The notes under the pieces are model-generated. The model saw only the letters and a program-made list of their open reading frames with translations, was not told where the DNA came from and made no database searches. The translations under genes were made by a program, and so were the position numbers. Positions 37,162 through 45,442 of a stretch of DNA of 64,000 nt are shown here, piece after piece (within the stretch, counting starts at the first letter, position 1; each line of letters opens with the position of its first letter). Source of the stretch: Acidimicrobiia bacterium (GTDB taxonomy: Bacteria > Actinomycetota > Acidimicrobiia > Spongiisociales > UBA5794); the NCBI GenBank assembly GCA_030065575.1, contig JASJDZ010000007.1:37636-101635 (forward strand), read 5' to 3'.

Positions 37162-38070
37162 ATGGCACGACCCTTTGCAATTGGTCTGCAGCTGCCCGAA
37201 GTGGAGTGGGAGACAACCTGGCCCGAGATGCGTCGCATGGCAATCGCTGCCGAGGAGGTCGGGTTCGACTCCGTCTGGGTTGGCGACCACCTGCTCTATC
37301 GGACGCCGGATGGCCCGCGCGGCCCCTGGGAAGCTTGGTCGCTGCTCGCCGCGATCGCCGCAATCACTGATCGAGTCAAGATTGGCCCGCTGGTGGCAGC
37401 AACGTCCTTCCACAATCCGGCCATGCTGGCGAAGAAGGCAGCCACCGTCGACGAGATCTCTGCAGGACGCCTGATCGTGGGTCTTGGCGCGGGCTGGAAT
37501 CGGACCGAGTACGACGCTTTTGGCTTCCCCTTTGATCACAGGGCGAGCCGCTTCGAGGAAGCGTTCACAATCATTCGCCGGCTCCTACGGGAAGGGACCG
37601 TTGACTTCGCCGGCGACTACTACTCCGCTCACGAATGCGAGCTAGTGCCACGTGCCCGGCCGGGTGGTCCGCCGCTCATGGTGGGCTCTCGAGGTCCGCG
37701 GGTACTCGCCGCCACTCTGCCGCACGTGGACATGTGGAATGCCTGGCATGCCTGGTACGGGAACACGCCCGACGGGGTTCGCAATATGCTCGGCTGGCTA
37801 GATGAGCAATGCGTGGCAGCCGGCCGGGATCCGGACACGCTCGAGCGCACCGTGGCGATCATGGTCCAAGCTCCGGGAGGTTCGGGCCGCATCTACGGCG
37901 ACCCGACGCACGAAGGCACAGCCGCGATCTCGGGGACTCTTGGGGAAATCGCCGAACAGCTCTCGGCCTTCGGCCCCACGGGCATCGCCCACGCTCAGCT
38001 GGTGGTCGATCCGATCACCGTGCAATCAATCGAATGGCTCGGCGGAGTGCTCGAGCTCCTCGATAGCTGA
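37162..38070 (+). CDS. LLM-class F420-dependent oxidoreductase
   Basis: A 302-aa luciferase-like TIM-barrel oxidoreductase. Features are FDSVWVGDHLLYR near residue 35, the conserved SFHNPAMLAKKAATVDEISAG segment around residue 90, and LGAGWNRTEYDAFGF. In actinobacteria such proteins commonly use F420; the substrate is unknown. It is divergent from the ProX-like gene with a very short gap (30 bp), so their control regions overlap. Confidence 0.85.
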   Translation: MARPFAIGLQLPEVEWETTWPEMRRMAIAAEEVGFDSVWVGDHLLYRTPDGPRGPWEAWSLLAAIAAITDRVKIGPLVAATSFHNPAMLAKKAATVDEISAGRLIVGLGAGWNRTEYDAFGFPFDHRASRFEEAFTIIRRLLREGTVDFAGDYYSAHECELVPRARPGGPPLMVGSRGPRVLAATLPHVDMWNAWHAWYGNTPDGVRNMLGWLDEQCVAAGRDPDTLERTVAIMVQAPGGSGRIYGDPTHEGTAAISGTLGEIAEQLSAFGPTGIAHAQLVVDPITVQSIEWLGGVLELLDS

Positions 38071-38159
38071 ACCTCGTTACGCGGGTTGTGCTGGGACGAG
38101 TACGATCTGCGCGGAATCGATGTCAACCGTGGCAGAGGCCACGAAGCGAGGTGCACCTG

Positions 38160-38417
38160 GTGAAGGTGTCGATCAAGTACTGCGTCCCTTGAAACTACCT
38201 CTCTCACGCCGTGCGCGTGACTGAAGAAATCATGAGCACCTACCAGCACGTGATCGAGGAGTTGATCCTCGTCACCGGCGACAAAGGTGTGTTCGACGTA
38301 CACGTCGATGGCAAGCTCATCTACTCCAAAGGCGAAACCGGACGTCACGCTGAAGAAGGTGAGGTTCTGGCAGCGCTGAAGGACCTCATACCGGACGTCC
38401 GTCCATACGGGACATGA
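38160..38417 (+). CDS. SelW-like (Rdx family) selenoprotein with in-frame TGA
   Basis: Reading from the GTG at 38160 (GAGGT seven bases upstream) gives an 85-aa Rdx/SelT/SelW/SelH-family thioredoxin-like protein in which codon 11 is TGA (38190-38192). The redox motif reads KYCVP-Sec-NY, that is CxxU at the position of the family's CxxC. Downstream residues fit the family (FDVHVDGKLIYSKGETGRH, GEVLAALKDLIPDVRPYG). A plain ORF reading starts at the GTG at 38211 and would lose the active site. A hairpin of bacterial SECIS type follows the TGA. This implies the host has SelA, SelB, SelD and tRNA-Sec, none of which is in this window. Confidence 0.85.
38204..38220 (+). promoter_or_regulatory. SECIS-like hairpin after the selenocysteine codon
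   Basis: A perfect 6-bp stem, TCACGC (38204-38209) with GCGTGA (38215-38220), encloses the loop CGTGC. The loop starts 17 bases after the TGA and has G as its second base, as expected for bacterial SECIS elements bound by SelB. It lies inside the coding sequence. Confidence 0.7.
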
Positions 38418-38422
38418 CCTGA

Positions 38423-38445
38423 GCGCCCTCCACCACGGAGGGCGC
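38423..38445. terminator. Hairpin terminator between convergent genes
   Basis: A perfect 9-bp stem (GCGCCCTCC at 38423-38431, GGAGGGCGC at 38437-38445) with a 5-base loop starts 5 bp after the selenoprotein stop and ends 9 bp before the stop of the convergent lipoprotein gene. It can serve both directions; a T-rich stretch follows on the plus strand. Confidence 0.75.
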
Positions 38446-38454
38446 TTGCTCGTT

Positions 38455-39057
38455 CTAGGGCGTGTCGTCACCCTCGTCGGGGATGATGAACCTCACCGGG
38501 TGTAGGTCGAAGCTGCCGTCTACCGCGATCCGGGACTCGAGATCAGCTTGATAGAGGCCTCCGCTGAAGGTGCCGCGGATCTGACCTTCCTCATACTCGT
38601 CGACCACGACCGCGAGGTCCCACCCCTGATCGTCGAATGTCGACTGCGAGTAGGTGAGGGCTTGCCCGTCTTCAGGCGGAACGAGGTATAGGGTCGAGTC
38701 GAACAGACGCGCTTCTCCCGAGGACGTGTCGTACCAGAAGCGCAGAGTGTGCAGCCACGGCTCGCCCGTCTCGAGGTTGCTGCGATCCCTAGTCACTTCC
38801 ATCGACATGAAGATCTCGGGACGGCATGAGTCCTGGTAGGAGCGGACCTCACCCAGCACGTGGGCGTCCGTACCGATCGTCAGCTGAACCTCGCCCGTTC
38901 CTCGTTCGGTCATCGACCCCTGCTCGATTGAGACGCACTGATGCCACTCCGGATCGTCGTAGTCGACCCCGACGGGGATTGTGGTCGCAGCGGGATTTGG
39001 GCTGCTGCACGCGGCAACGACCAAAACCAAGGCTGTCATAGAACCGATCTTGTGCAT
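38455..39057 (-). CDS. Putative lipoprotein, unknown function
   Basis: About 200 aa from the ATG at 39057. The N-terminus MHKIGSMTALVLVVAACSS is a lipoprotein signal peptide with lipobox VVAAC. The mature part is beta-rich with no recognised domain. Two in-frame upstream ATGs (39084 and 39114) are possible but would lengthen the leader. It is divergent from the DUF1295 gene with about 90 bp between, room for promoters. Confidence 0.72.
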   Translation of the reverse strand: MHKIGSMTALVLVVAACSSPNPAATTIPVGVDYDDPEWHQCVSIEQGSMTERGTGEVQLTIGTDAHVLGEVRSYQDSCRPEIFMSMEVTRDRSNLETGEPWLHTLRFWYDTSSGEARLFDSTLYLVPPEDGQALTYSQSTFDDQGWDLAVVVDEYEEGQIRGTFSGGLYQADLESRIAVDGSFDLHPVRFIIPDEGDDTP

Positions 39058-39143
39058 GGAGTCGGGACGCCCGATCTGCCTCATTGGGTTCCTCGCTGCG
39101 ACAGGGTTTCGCACTCGGCCCCATCAACCGTAATGTCGTGTGT

Positions 39144-40010
39144 ATGGATAACAAGCAATCCCTCATCGGCATTGTCGCTGCAATCGTCATTGGTGGCCTC
39201 GTCACGCTTGCGGGAAGTAGCGGGAGCGCCACCGTTGGCTCAGTCGCCGTATTTGCGGTATGTGCCCTGCTCGCATACGGCATCAACTGGGTCGTGTTCA
39301 TCCCGTCGAATCAGCTGAAGACCGAGCACTACTTCGACCTCACCGGGAGCATCACGTATGTGAGTGTTGTGGTTGTCGCGCTCTTGCTCAGTGACGACCT
39401 CGATGCGCGAGCTCTGATTGTCGGCGCCATGGTGACTGTTTGGGCCGCGCGGCTGGGCTCCTTCCTGTTCCGCAGGGTGCGGCGCGATGGGCGTGATGGC
39501 CGGTTCGACGAGATCAAGGTCAATCCCCTCCGTTTCTTCATGACCTGGACGCTGCAAGGGCTCTGGGTGCTTCTGACGCTGGCCGCTGCTTTGGCAATCA
39601 TCACCTCGATCGAGCGCGAGGACATCGGGCTTGTTGGTGCAGTCGGCATCGCGATCTGGCTGGCGGGCTTCGCTATCGAGGTTGTCTCCGATCGGCAGAA
39701 GTCGGCGTTCAAGAAGAATCCGGACAACAAGGGACGGTTCATCACCACAGGATTGTGGGCGTGGTCACGTCACCCCAACTACTTCGGGGAGATCGTCCTG
39801 TGGATCGGGGTTGCGGTGATGGCGGTGCCGGTCCTGTCGGGCTGGCGTTGGGTGATGCTGATCTCTCCGATCTTTGTGATCGTGCTTCTGACGCGTGTCA
39901 GCGGTGTTCCGATGCTGGAACGGAGAGGCGAGGAGCGCTGGGGTGATGACGAGGCCTATCGGCGCTACGTCGACAGCACGCCCGTGCTGGTCCCGCGACC
40001 ACCACGCTGA
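39144..40010 (+). CDS. DUF1295 / steroid 5-alpha-reductase-like membrane protein
   Basis: A multi-pass membrane protein, 288 aa from the ATG at 39144, with about seven TM segments. Near the C-terminus are DRQKSAFKKNPDNKGRFITT, GLWAWSRHPNYFGEIVLWIG and ERRGEERWGDDEAYRRYVDST, the signature of the DUF1295 family related to steroid reductases and isoprenylcysteine methyltransferases. The ATG at 39144 is preferred over an in-frame start at 39084, which lies near the divergent lipoprotein start. Substrate unknown. Confidence 0.85.
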   Translation: MDNKQSLIGIVAAIVIGGLVTLAGSSGSATVGSVAVFAVCALLAYGINWVVFIPSNQLKTEHYFDLTGSITYVSVVVVALLLSDDLDARALIVGAMVTVWAARLGSFLFRRVRRDGRDGRFDEIKVNPLRFFMTWTLQGLWVLLTLAAALAIITSIEREDIGLVGAVGIAIWLAGFAIEVVSDRQKSAFKKNPDNKGRFITTGLWAWSRHPNYFGEIVLWIGVAVMAVPVLSGWRWVMLISPIFVIVLLTRVSGVPMLERRGEERWGDDEAYRRYVDSTPVLVPRPPR

Positions 40011-40469
40011 TCAGCCAAACAGAGCCCGAGCTTCGGTAACTAGATCGTCGCAGGGACCGGCGACGTCGATATCTGCGTTGGATCGTTCGATGACCTCGCG
40101 AGCGCTCAGATGAATGGTCGTTCCCGGGGCCGACACCTCTCGAATCTGTTCTCCGGATAGGGCAAACACCAACCGGCCGATACCGGCCCAGACGTGCGCG
40201 GCGGCGCACATCGGACAGTGCTCTCCGCTCGTGTACATGGTGGCGGCGGCGCGTTGCCCGGAGGTCAGATGCACCGACGCCCACTGGGCGAGGTGCAGCT
40301 CCGGGTGCGCCGTCACGTCGTCCGACGTGACAACTCGATTGCTGCGCTCGGCCAGGACCGTGCCGTCGCCCGCAACAAGCAGCGATCCAAACGGGTCATC
40401 GCCACGGTCGGCGGCCACGGCGGCAAGCTCAATGCAGCGGCGGAGATGGCCTATGTCTTCTGGAGTCAC
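40011..40469 (-). CDS. Cytidine/deoxycytidylate deaminase-family nucleoside deaminase
   Basis: A 152-aa zinc deaminase. The catalytic HxE is present as THPELHLAQWAS (Pro in place of the usual Ala), and the zinc cysteines as GEHCPMCAAAHVW. It resembles guanine or nucleoside deaminases more than TadA, but the substrate is unsettled. It is convergent with the DUF1295 gene, abutting with no gap, and lies 17 bp downstream of the histidine kinase. Confidence 0.82.
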   Translation of the reverse strand: MTPEDIGHLRRCIELAAVAADRGDDPFGSLLVAGDGTVLAERSNRVVTSDDVTAHPELHLAQWASVHLTSGQRAAATMYTSGEHCPMCAAAHVWAGIGRLVFALSGEQIREVSAPGTTIHLSAREVIERSNADIDVAGPCDDLVTEARALFG

Positions 40470-40486
40470 GACGTACCTCCGATCCC

Positions 40487-41878
40487 TTACCCGGGCAGGC
40501 GGAGAGGTAGCTCAACACGAAATACGGTTCTCCCCGGTGCGCTGTCGACACTGATGTTGCCGCTGTGACGGGCGACGACAATATTCCGGCTGATATCGAG
40601 ACCCAATCCCGTCCCCGACCCCGGCGGCTTTGTCGTGAAGAACGAGTCGAAGATCCGGTGCTGAATGCCGTCGGGGACTCCGGGTCCGTTGTCCTCGATC
40701 TCGACCACGACGCCCCCCTCGCTGTGCTCGGTACGGATGGTCAGGCGTGGAGCCTCCGTGTCGGCCAGCGCGTCGAGAGCATTGTCAATCAAGTTGGTCC
40801 ACACCTGATTGAGCTCACTGCCTCTTGCTTCGATCGCCGGGAGGTTCGCCGCGTACTCACGGTCGATCTCCACGCCCTTCTCCTTGTGTTGAAGGAGCAG
40901 CAGAGTGTCCTCTAGTCCCCCGACGACGTCTACGTCCTGTAGGGGAGCTTGATCTAGGAAAGCGTATGACTTGAGCGCCCTCACAATCTCCGACATCCGT
41001 CGTGTGCCCTCTTCGATCTGATGCAGCAGAGAGAGCTGTTCCTGAGTCGCGGCCAAGAGCCGAACGACCTCACCAAGGTGAGGCGAGGCGACATGCTCCG
41101 CAAAATCTGCCAACTCAGTTGGCGTGAACCCAGCATCGACTATCGCCGTTGCCAACTCCCAAGGGCGCTCGACACCACGGTCCTCCAGCCACGCTGTCAC
41201 AGCATCTTCGAGATCGGATCGAGCCAACGAAGAGAGCGAGGACCCAACGCCTCCTCGCTCATGGATGACAGACAAGACAGCTTCAACGCTTTGGCGACCT
41301 TTGTCATCGAGTCCTGCGAACGCCGCGGACCTTGCCTCTCCGTGTCGTGTCATCGCATCCGACAGCTGCTCGGCGCCGCGGTTGACGGCTGCAGCGGGGT
41401 TGCTGAGTTCATGCGCCAAACCCGCGGTAAGGGTGCCCAACTGCACCATGCGTTCCGACTGTCGGAGGATCGACTGCGTGGCACGCCACCGTGCCAGCAT
41501 CACGCCAAAGAAGGCTCGAGCAGCTGATGGGCTGGAGTTGATCAGGTCGTCGAGCTTGTCCTTAGGCACCGCCAGCAAGGCGGCGTTGTGCCGAGCCCGA
41601 GCGGATGCGTTCCGCGGCGCGTCCTCGAGGAGCGCCATCTCCCCCACCACGCCGTCGCTCTGGAGTGCCAGCAGAACATCCCCCCCGGCTGATGCCTTCA
41701 CAATCTCCAGCTCACCCTCGAGGACCACGTATGCGCTGTCGCCGCGATCCCCCTCGGCGAACAGAAGGTCACCGGCCGCCAGGCGTACCACCTCGGTACC
41801 CCGGCACAGCCGGACCAGGTCCTCCTCGGCCAATCCCGCGAACAGCGGAACCTCCCGTAACCGGTCGGTGAGGTTCAC
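40487..41878 (-). CDS. Cyclic-nucleotide-binding histidine kinase
   Basis: A soluble 463-aa histidine kinase. Residues about 8-125 are a cNMP-binding domain (FAEGDRGDSAYVVLEGELEI, then GVVGEMALLEDAPRNASARA, the phosphate-binding cassette). The HisKA box is GLAHELSNPAAAVNRG with H156. The ATPase domain has an N box (NLIDNALDAL), G1 (EIEDNGPGVPDG) and G2 (GSGTGLGLDIS). There is no TM segment, so it senses an internal signal. The start is the GTG at 41878, overlapping the preceding regulator/reductase stop (GTGA). The upstream in-frame ATG at 42046 lies inside that gene. Confidence 0.88.
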   Translation of the reverse strand: MNLTDRLREVPLFAGLAEEDLVRLCRGTEVVRLAAGDLLFAEGDRGDSAYVVLEGELEIVKASAGGDVLLALQSDGVVGEMALLEDAPRNASARARHNAALLAVPKDKLDDLINSSPSAARAFFGVMLARWRATQSILRQSERMVQLGTLTAGLAHELSNPAAAVNRGAEQLSDAMTRHGEARSAAFAGLDDKGRQSVEAVLSVIHERGGVGSSLSSLARSDLEDAVTAWLEDRGVERPWELATAIVDAGFTPTELADFAEHVASPHLGEVVRLLAATQEQLSLLHQIEEGTRRMSEIVRALKSYAFLDQAPLQDVDVVGGLEDTLLLLQHKEKGVEIDREYAANLPAIEARGSELNQVWTNLIDNALDALADTEAPRLTIRTEHSEGGVVVEIEDNGPGVPDGIQHRIFDSFFTTKPPGSGTGLGLDISRNIVVARHSGNISVDSAPGRTVFRVELPLRLPG

Positions 41879-43533
41879 ACCGACTCCAGGTACTTGTGAA
41901 TGAGGCTCACTGCGACAGCACCCTGACCCACTGCCGACGCAACCCTCCGGATCACGTTTGCACGGACATCTCCGGCCGCAAAGATGCCCGGCACACTCGT
42001 TTCGAGCAGGAATGGATCCCGCTGCAGTGGCCACGATTTCGGCCACAATCCGTCGGACTTGAGATCAGGTCCGGTCAAGACAAACCCTCTGCTATCTCGA
42101 AGAACGATGCCATCAACCAGCGCGGAATGCGGCATCGCACCGATGAAGATGAACAGGCCACTTGCATCGTACGTGTGCTCGGATCCCGTGCCGCGATCTC
42201 GTAGCGTGACCTTCTCTAGATGGGTATCTCCCGCCACCGAGGCTACCTCGGCGCCAAGCCTGACTTGGATGTTGGGGGTGTCCGCGATCTGATCGATGAG
42301 GTACTGCGACATCTTGGCTTCGAGCGATTCGCCGCGGACGACCAGTGTGACGGCTCCCGCATACCGAGAGAGCATCATCGCAGCCTGGCCCGCCGAATTA
42401 GCCCCACCGATGATGAATACGTCCTCACCCGTGTAGCTCACCGCCTCCGCAACTGCAGCTCCGTACCAAATGCCGGCCCCGACAAGGGACTCCGCCCCCG
42501 GCACTTCGAGGGTGCGGATTGTCATGCCGCTGGCAATGAGCAGTGCCCGACAGCTCAGCTCACTTCCATCGCTCAACGTCACGATCTTGGTGGGATCTTC
42601 GACCTTCACACCGGTCGCCTCAACAGCAGTGAGGATCTCGGCTCCCAAACGCTTGGCCTGCGTCGTTGCGCGACGGGCGAGGTCGCCGCCACTGATCCCG
42701 GTTGGAAACCCGAGGTAGTTCTCGATTCGGGACGACTGACCCGCCTGTCCACCGGTAGCGTGCCGTTCAATGACCGCTGTTCGCAAGCCTTCCGAAGCTC
42801 CGTACACGCCGGCTCCTAGACCGGCAGGACCGGCCCCAACCACCACCAGGTCGTAGTGAGTGGTGGACGCTTCGGTCTGCAGGCCCGCGTGGGCTGCCAG
42901 ATCTCGATGTGTGGGGCGCTCCAATCGTGTTCCATCCGGGAAGAGCACAAGGGGTAGTCCAGGTGAAAGGCCCCCAGCATCGGCGATGGCTCGCGCCTCC
43001 GGCTCAGTGTCCACGTCGAGGAATCGATACGGGAGCTGATTCCGGGAGAGGAAGTCCTTTACGTCATAGCTATCTGGCGACCACCGCGCACCGATAACCT
43101 TGATCCCGTCGTAGGGTGCGGGTACCGACGCTTGCCAATCATCTAGTAGCCCGTCGAGGACCGGGTAGAGATGATCCTCGGGTGGGTCCCACGGCTTCAT
43201 CAGGTAGTGGTCGAGACCGACCTCATTGATAGCTGCAATGGCTGCCTCGGTGTCTGCGTAAGCCGTTAGCAGCACCTTCTTGGCTGCTGCGAACCGATCA
43301 TCGATACCGGCGAGCAGATCGGTACCGGTCATTCCCGGCATCCGCTGATCAACAACAAACAACGCCACCGAGTCGCCGCGTCGGGTCAGTTCTTCGAGTG
43401 CCTCAACCGCTTCTGCTCCCGAGTTCGCGCGGACAATTCGGTAACTCTCCCCGTACTGTCGGCGAAGATCTCGAGAGACCGCGGCCAACACCTGGGCGTC
43501 ATCATCGACCGCAACGATGACCGGCTTACTCAT
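41875..43533 (-). CDS. Response regulator fused to thioredoxin-reductase-like oxidoreductase
   Basis: A 552-aa fusion. Residues 1-125 are an intact receiver domain (D10/D11/D12, phospho-acceptor D62 in FVVDQRMPG, T90, K113). A Grx-like segment follows (about 140-210) lacking cysteines. The rest is a FAD/NAD(P)H pyridine nucleotide oxidoreductase (VVGAGPAGLGAGVYGASEG, IIGGANSAGQAAMM, GIFAAGDVRANVIRRV). The usual CxxC of thioredoxin reductase is absent, so it cannot be an ordinary TrxB. It overlaps the histidine kinase and is surely its partner. Start at the ATG at 43533. Confidence 0.87.
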   Translation of the reverse strand: MSKPVIVAVDDDAQVLAAVSRDLRRQYGESYRIVRANSGAEAVEALEELTRRGDSVALFVVDQRMPGMTGTDLLAGIDDRFAAAKKVLLTAYADTEAAIAAINEVGLDHYLMKPWDPPEDHLYPVLDGLLDDWQASVPAPYDGIKVIGARWSPDSYDVKDFLSRNQLPYRFLDVDTEPEARAIADAGGLSPGLPLVLFPDGTRLERPTHRDLAAHAGLQTEASTTHYDLVVVGAGPAGLGAGVYGASEGLRTAVIERHATGGQAGQSSRIENYLGFPTGISGGDLARRATTQAKRLGAEILTAVEATGVKVEDPTKIVTLSDGSELSCRALLIASGMTIRTLEVPGAESLVGAGIWYGAAVAEAVSYTGEDVFIIGGANSAGQAAMMLSRYAGAVTLVVRGESLEAKMSQYLIDQIADTPNIQVRLGAEVASVAGDTHLEKVTLRDRGTGSEHTYDASGLFIFIGAMPHSALVDGIVLRDSRGFVLTGPDLKSDGLWPKSWPLQRDPFLLETSVPGIFAAGDVRANVIRRVASAVGQGAVAVSLIHKYLESV

Positions 43534-43734
43534 GGCGATCCCGCGCACGCAGGCAGGATCGCCGCATCGGCAAATCCATCAATCCCTCCCAGTGCCACCT
43601 CGGACACGCAGCTCAACATAGTGAATCCTGACCCTGAATGCGGGGCTGCTCGAGAATTGACCCGCAGATCTGCTCGATCTGGAGGACCCGCTGGCTAGAG
43701 TCGAGTCCGAGGGATAGCTACGAGGGAGGGACCA

Positions 43735-45438
43735 GTGGCTGATTTGGTCGCGCTCAACGCGGACGTGGTTGGGTACAGCGCGCTGATGGCCGACGATCTC
43801 GAGACCACCACGGCCACCATGCGCTCGTATCACGAATTGGTGGGAGAGCAGGTCGCCGCCAATTCCGGTGTCCTCGCCAACTTCGTCGGCGATAGCTTCA
43901 TGGCCGTCTTCGAGGATCCGATGCGGGCACTCAGGGCAGCCATCGCGATCACTGCTGAGATCGAGAATCGCAACGATGACCTTCCAACGCAGCGCAAGGT
44001 CCGTTTTCGTATGGGAATGGATCAAGGCCCGGTCAACCGAGTCGCCGATGACTATCTGGGCGAAGCTCTCAACATCGCCGCCAGGATTCAGGAACTGGCA
44101 CCGGCTGGGGGCCTCGCTGTTTCGTCTGAGGTGTATCGAGCGCTCGACGAACCCGCTCTCCGATTCCGCCCGCTTGGACCACAGCTGCTGAAGAACCTTC
44201 CCGACAAGGTGAGCGTGTACGAGTTTGCCGACTTCCCTAGTGACGACTCAGGGCGAACAGTGCACCGATCGCTTGAGTTGGAGTCGCCGACGCTGGCTGT
44301 ACTGCCGATACATACGGAAATGGTCGACGATACGGTTCGCTCCGCAGCCGGCATGATCCGGAGCGATCTCATCCACCGACTGGCAGCCATACCCGACCTC
44401 GACGTGGTCGACTCCCCCAGCGAGCCGGGTAGCAAGCCTCTTGTGGCTACGCACTACATGGTGGAAACCGGCGTTCACCAGTTCGGCTCCAACGTGCGTG
44501 TCTTTGCGGTGCTCTTTGACATGGACACGATGAATGTCGTCAAATCCCACAAGTGGATGACGACCGTCGACGAGCTGTTCGCTTTGTCGGAGGACCTCGC
44601 GGAAGACGTGACCCGCTCGGTCGAGGTGGAGCTTGTTGTCGGCGAACCCGCCCGTTTCTATGCCGAACTGGACGACGCGGCGGCAATCGAGAACGTCTAT
44701 CTCGGCTGGTATCACCTTCGCAACGACACCCGGGAAGGTTGGCAAAGAGCGCTCGAGCTCTTTGGCGAAGTGGCTCAGTCTCACCCGGATCATTCGTATG
44801 GATTTGTCCTGTCGGGGTTTGCGCTGTGGCTGGGGGCCACGAACGGCTGGGCGTCAGACAACGAAGCGGCCTTCTCCGAAGCGCTCGAGATGGCACACCG
44901 GGGAGCCGAATCCGGAGATCAGACGGGCATGGCCCAGGCGGTTGAGGCCGCTGTGTTGATGTCACGGGGATCGGTCGACGAGGCACTCGCCAAACTAGAC
45001 AACCTCGAGATCGTCCGGCCTACCTGTGATGTCACATACGGCTTGGCCGGCAGCGTTCGCCGCTACCTCGGTCAGTGGGAGCAGGCGGTCGAGTTGCTCG
45101 ACAAGGCCATGCGCCTGACCGGCATCAACAAGCCGTGGTACCCAACGGTGAAGGCGTCCTCCTTGTTCGCCGGCGGGCGTCTCGATGAGGCTGTGTCGCT
45201 CGCTGCAGCCGTCCTCGAGCATCAACCAAGCAACCTGGAGGCCCTGCTGGTTCTTGCGGCCGCACAGGTTGAGCTCGGATTGGAACGAAGGGCAAGAGCC
45301 ACCGGAGAGCTGATCAAGCAGCGGTTTCCATCGGTTGACGTGCATGACTGGCTCGACAAGACGCCGTATCAACGGCGCGAGATCGTCGAACGATGGAGGG
45401 ACGACCTCGAGTCGGCCGGCGCAGCAGCGAGCGGTTGA
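43735..45438 (+). CDS. Class III nucleotide cyclase with TolB-like and TPR regions
   Basis: A 567-aa protein. Residues 1-175 are a class III cyclase homology domain: metal Asp D10 (NADVVGYSALM), D53 (NFVGDSFMAVF), and the catalytic Asn/Arg in GEALNIAARIQ. The residue that usually is the purine-selecting Lys before GD is Asn, so base choice or activity is uncertain. PLGPQLLKNLPDKVSVYEF ends the domain. Residues about 190-300 resemble the TolB-like region that follows such domains, and the C-terminal half is TPR-like repeats. The GTG start has GAGGGAGGG upstream. It faces the cNMP-binding kinase operon. Confidence 0.82.
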   Translation: MADLVALNADVVGYSALMADDLETTTATMRSYHELVGEQVAANSGVLANFVGDSFMAVFEDPMRALRAAIAITAEIENRNDDLPTQRKVRFRMGMDQGPVNRVADDYLGEALNIAARIQELAPAGGLAVSSEVYRALDEPALRFRPLGPQLLKNLPDKVSVYEFADFPSDDSGRTVHRSLELESPTLAVLPIHTEMVDDTVRSAAGMIRSDLIHRLAAIPDLDVVDSPSEPGSKPLVATHYMVETGVHQFGSNVRVFAVLFDMDTMNVVKSHKWMTTVDELFALSEDLAEDVTRSVEVELVVGEPARFYAELDDAAAIENVYLGWYHLRNDTREGWQRALELFGEVAQSHPDHSYGFVLSGFALWLGATNGWASDNEAAFSEALEMAHRGAESGDQTGMAQAVEAAVLMSRGSVDEALAKLDNLEIVRPTCDVTYGLAGSVRRYLGQWEQAVELLDKAMRLTGINKPWYPTVKASSLFAGGRLDEAVSLAAAVLEHQPSNLEALLVLAAAQVELGLERRARATGELIKQRFPSVDVHDWLDKTPYQRREIVERWRDDLESAGAAASG

Positions 45439-45442
45439 TCGG

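Noticed and set aside
37132..37539. Upstream extension of the YbaK-type gene
   Set aside because: It runs antisense through the well-supported LLM oxidoreductase gene and shows no family similarity.
38160..38417. Selenoprotein gene read as a frameshifted or stop-interrupted pseudogene
   Set aside because: The TGA sits precisely at the redox Sec/Cys position, the frame is otherwise intact with a good start, and a SECIS-like hairpin follows.
41879..42046. Longer N-terminus for the histidine kinase
   Set aside because: It lies inside the receiver/reductase gene and is Cys/Arg-rich shadow; the GTGA overlap gives the start.
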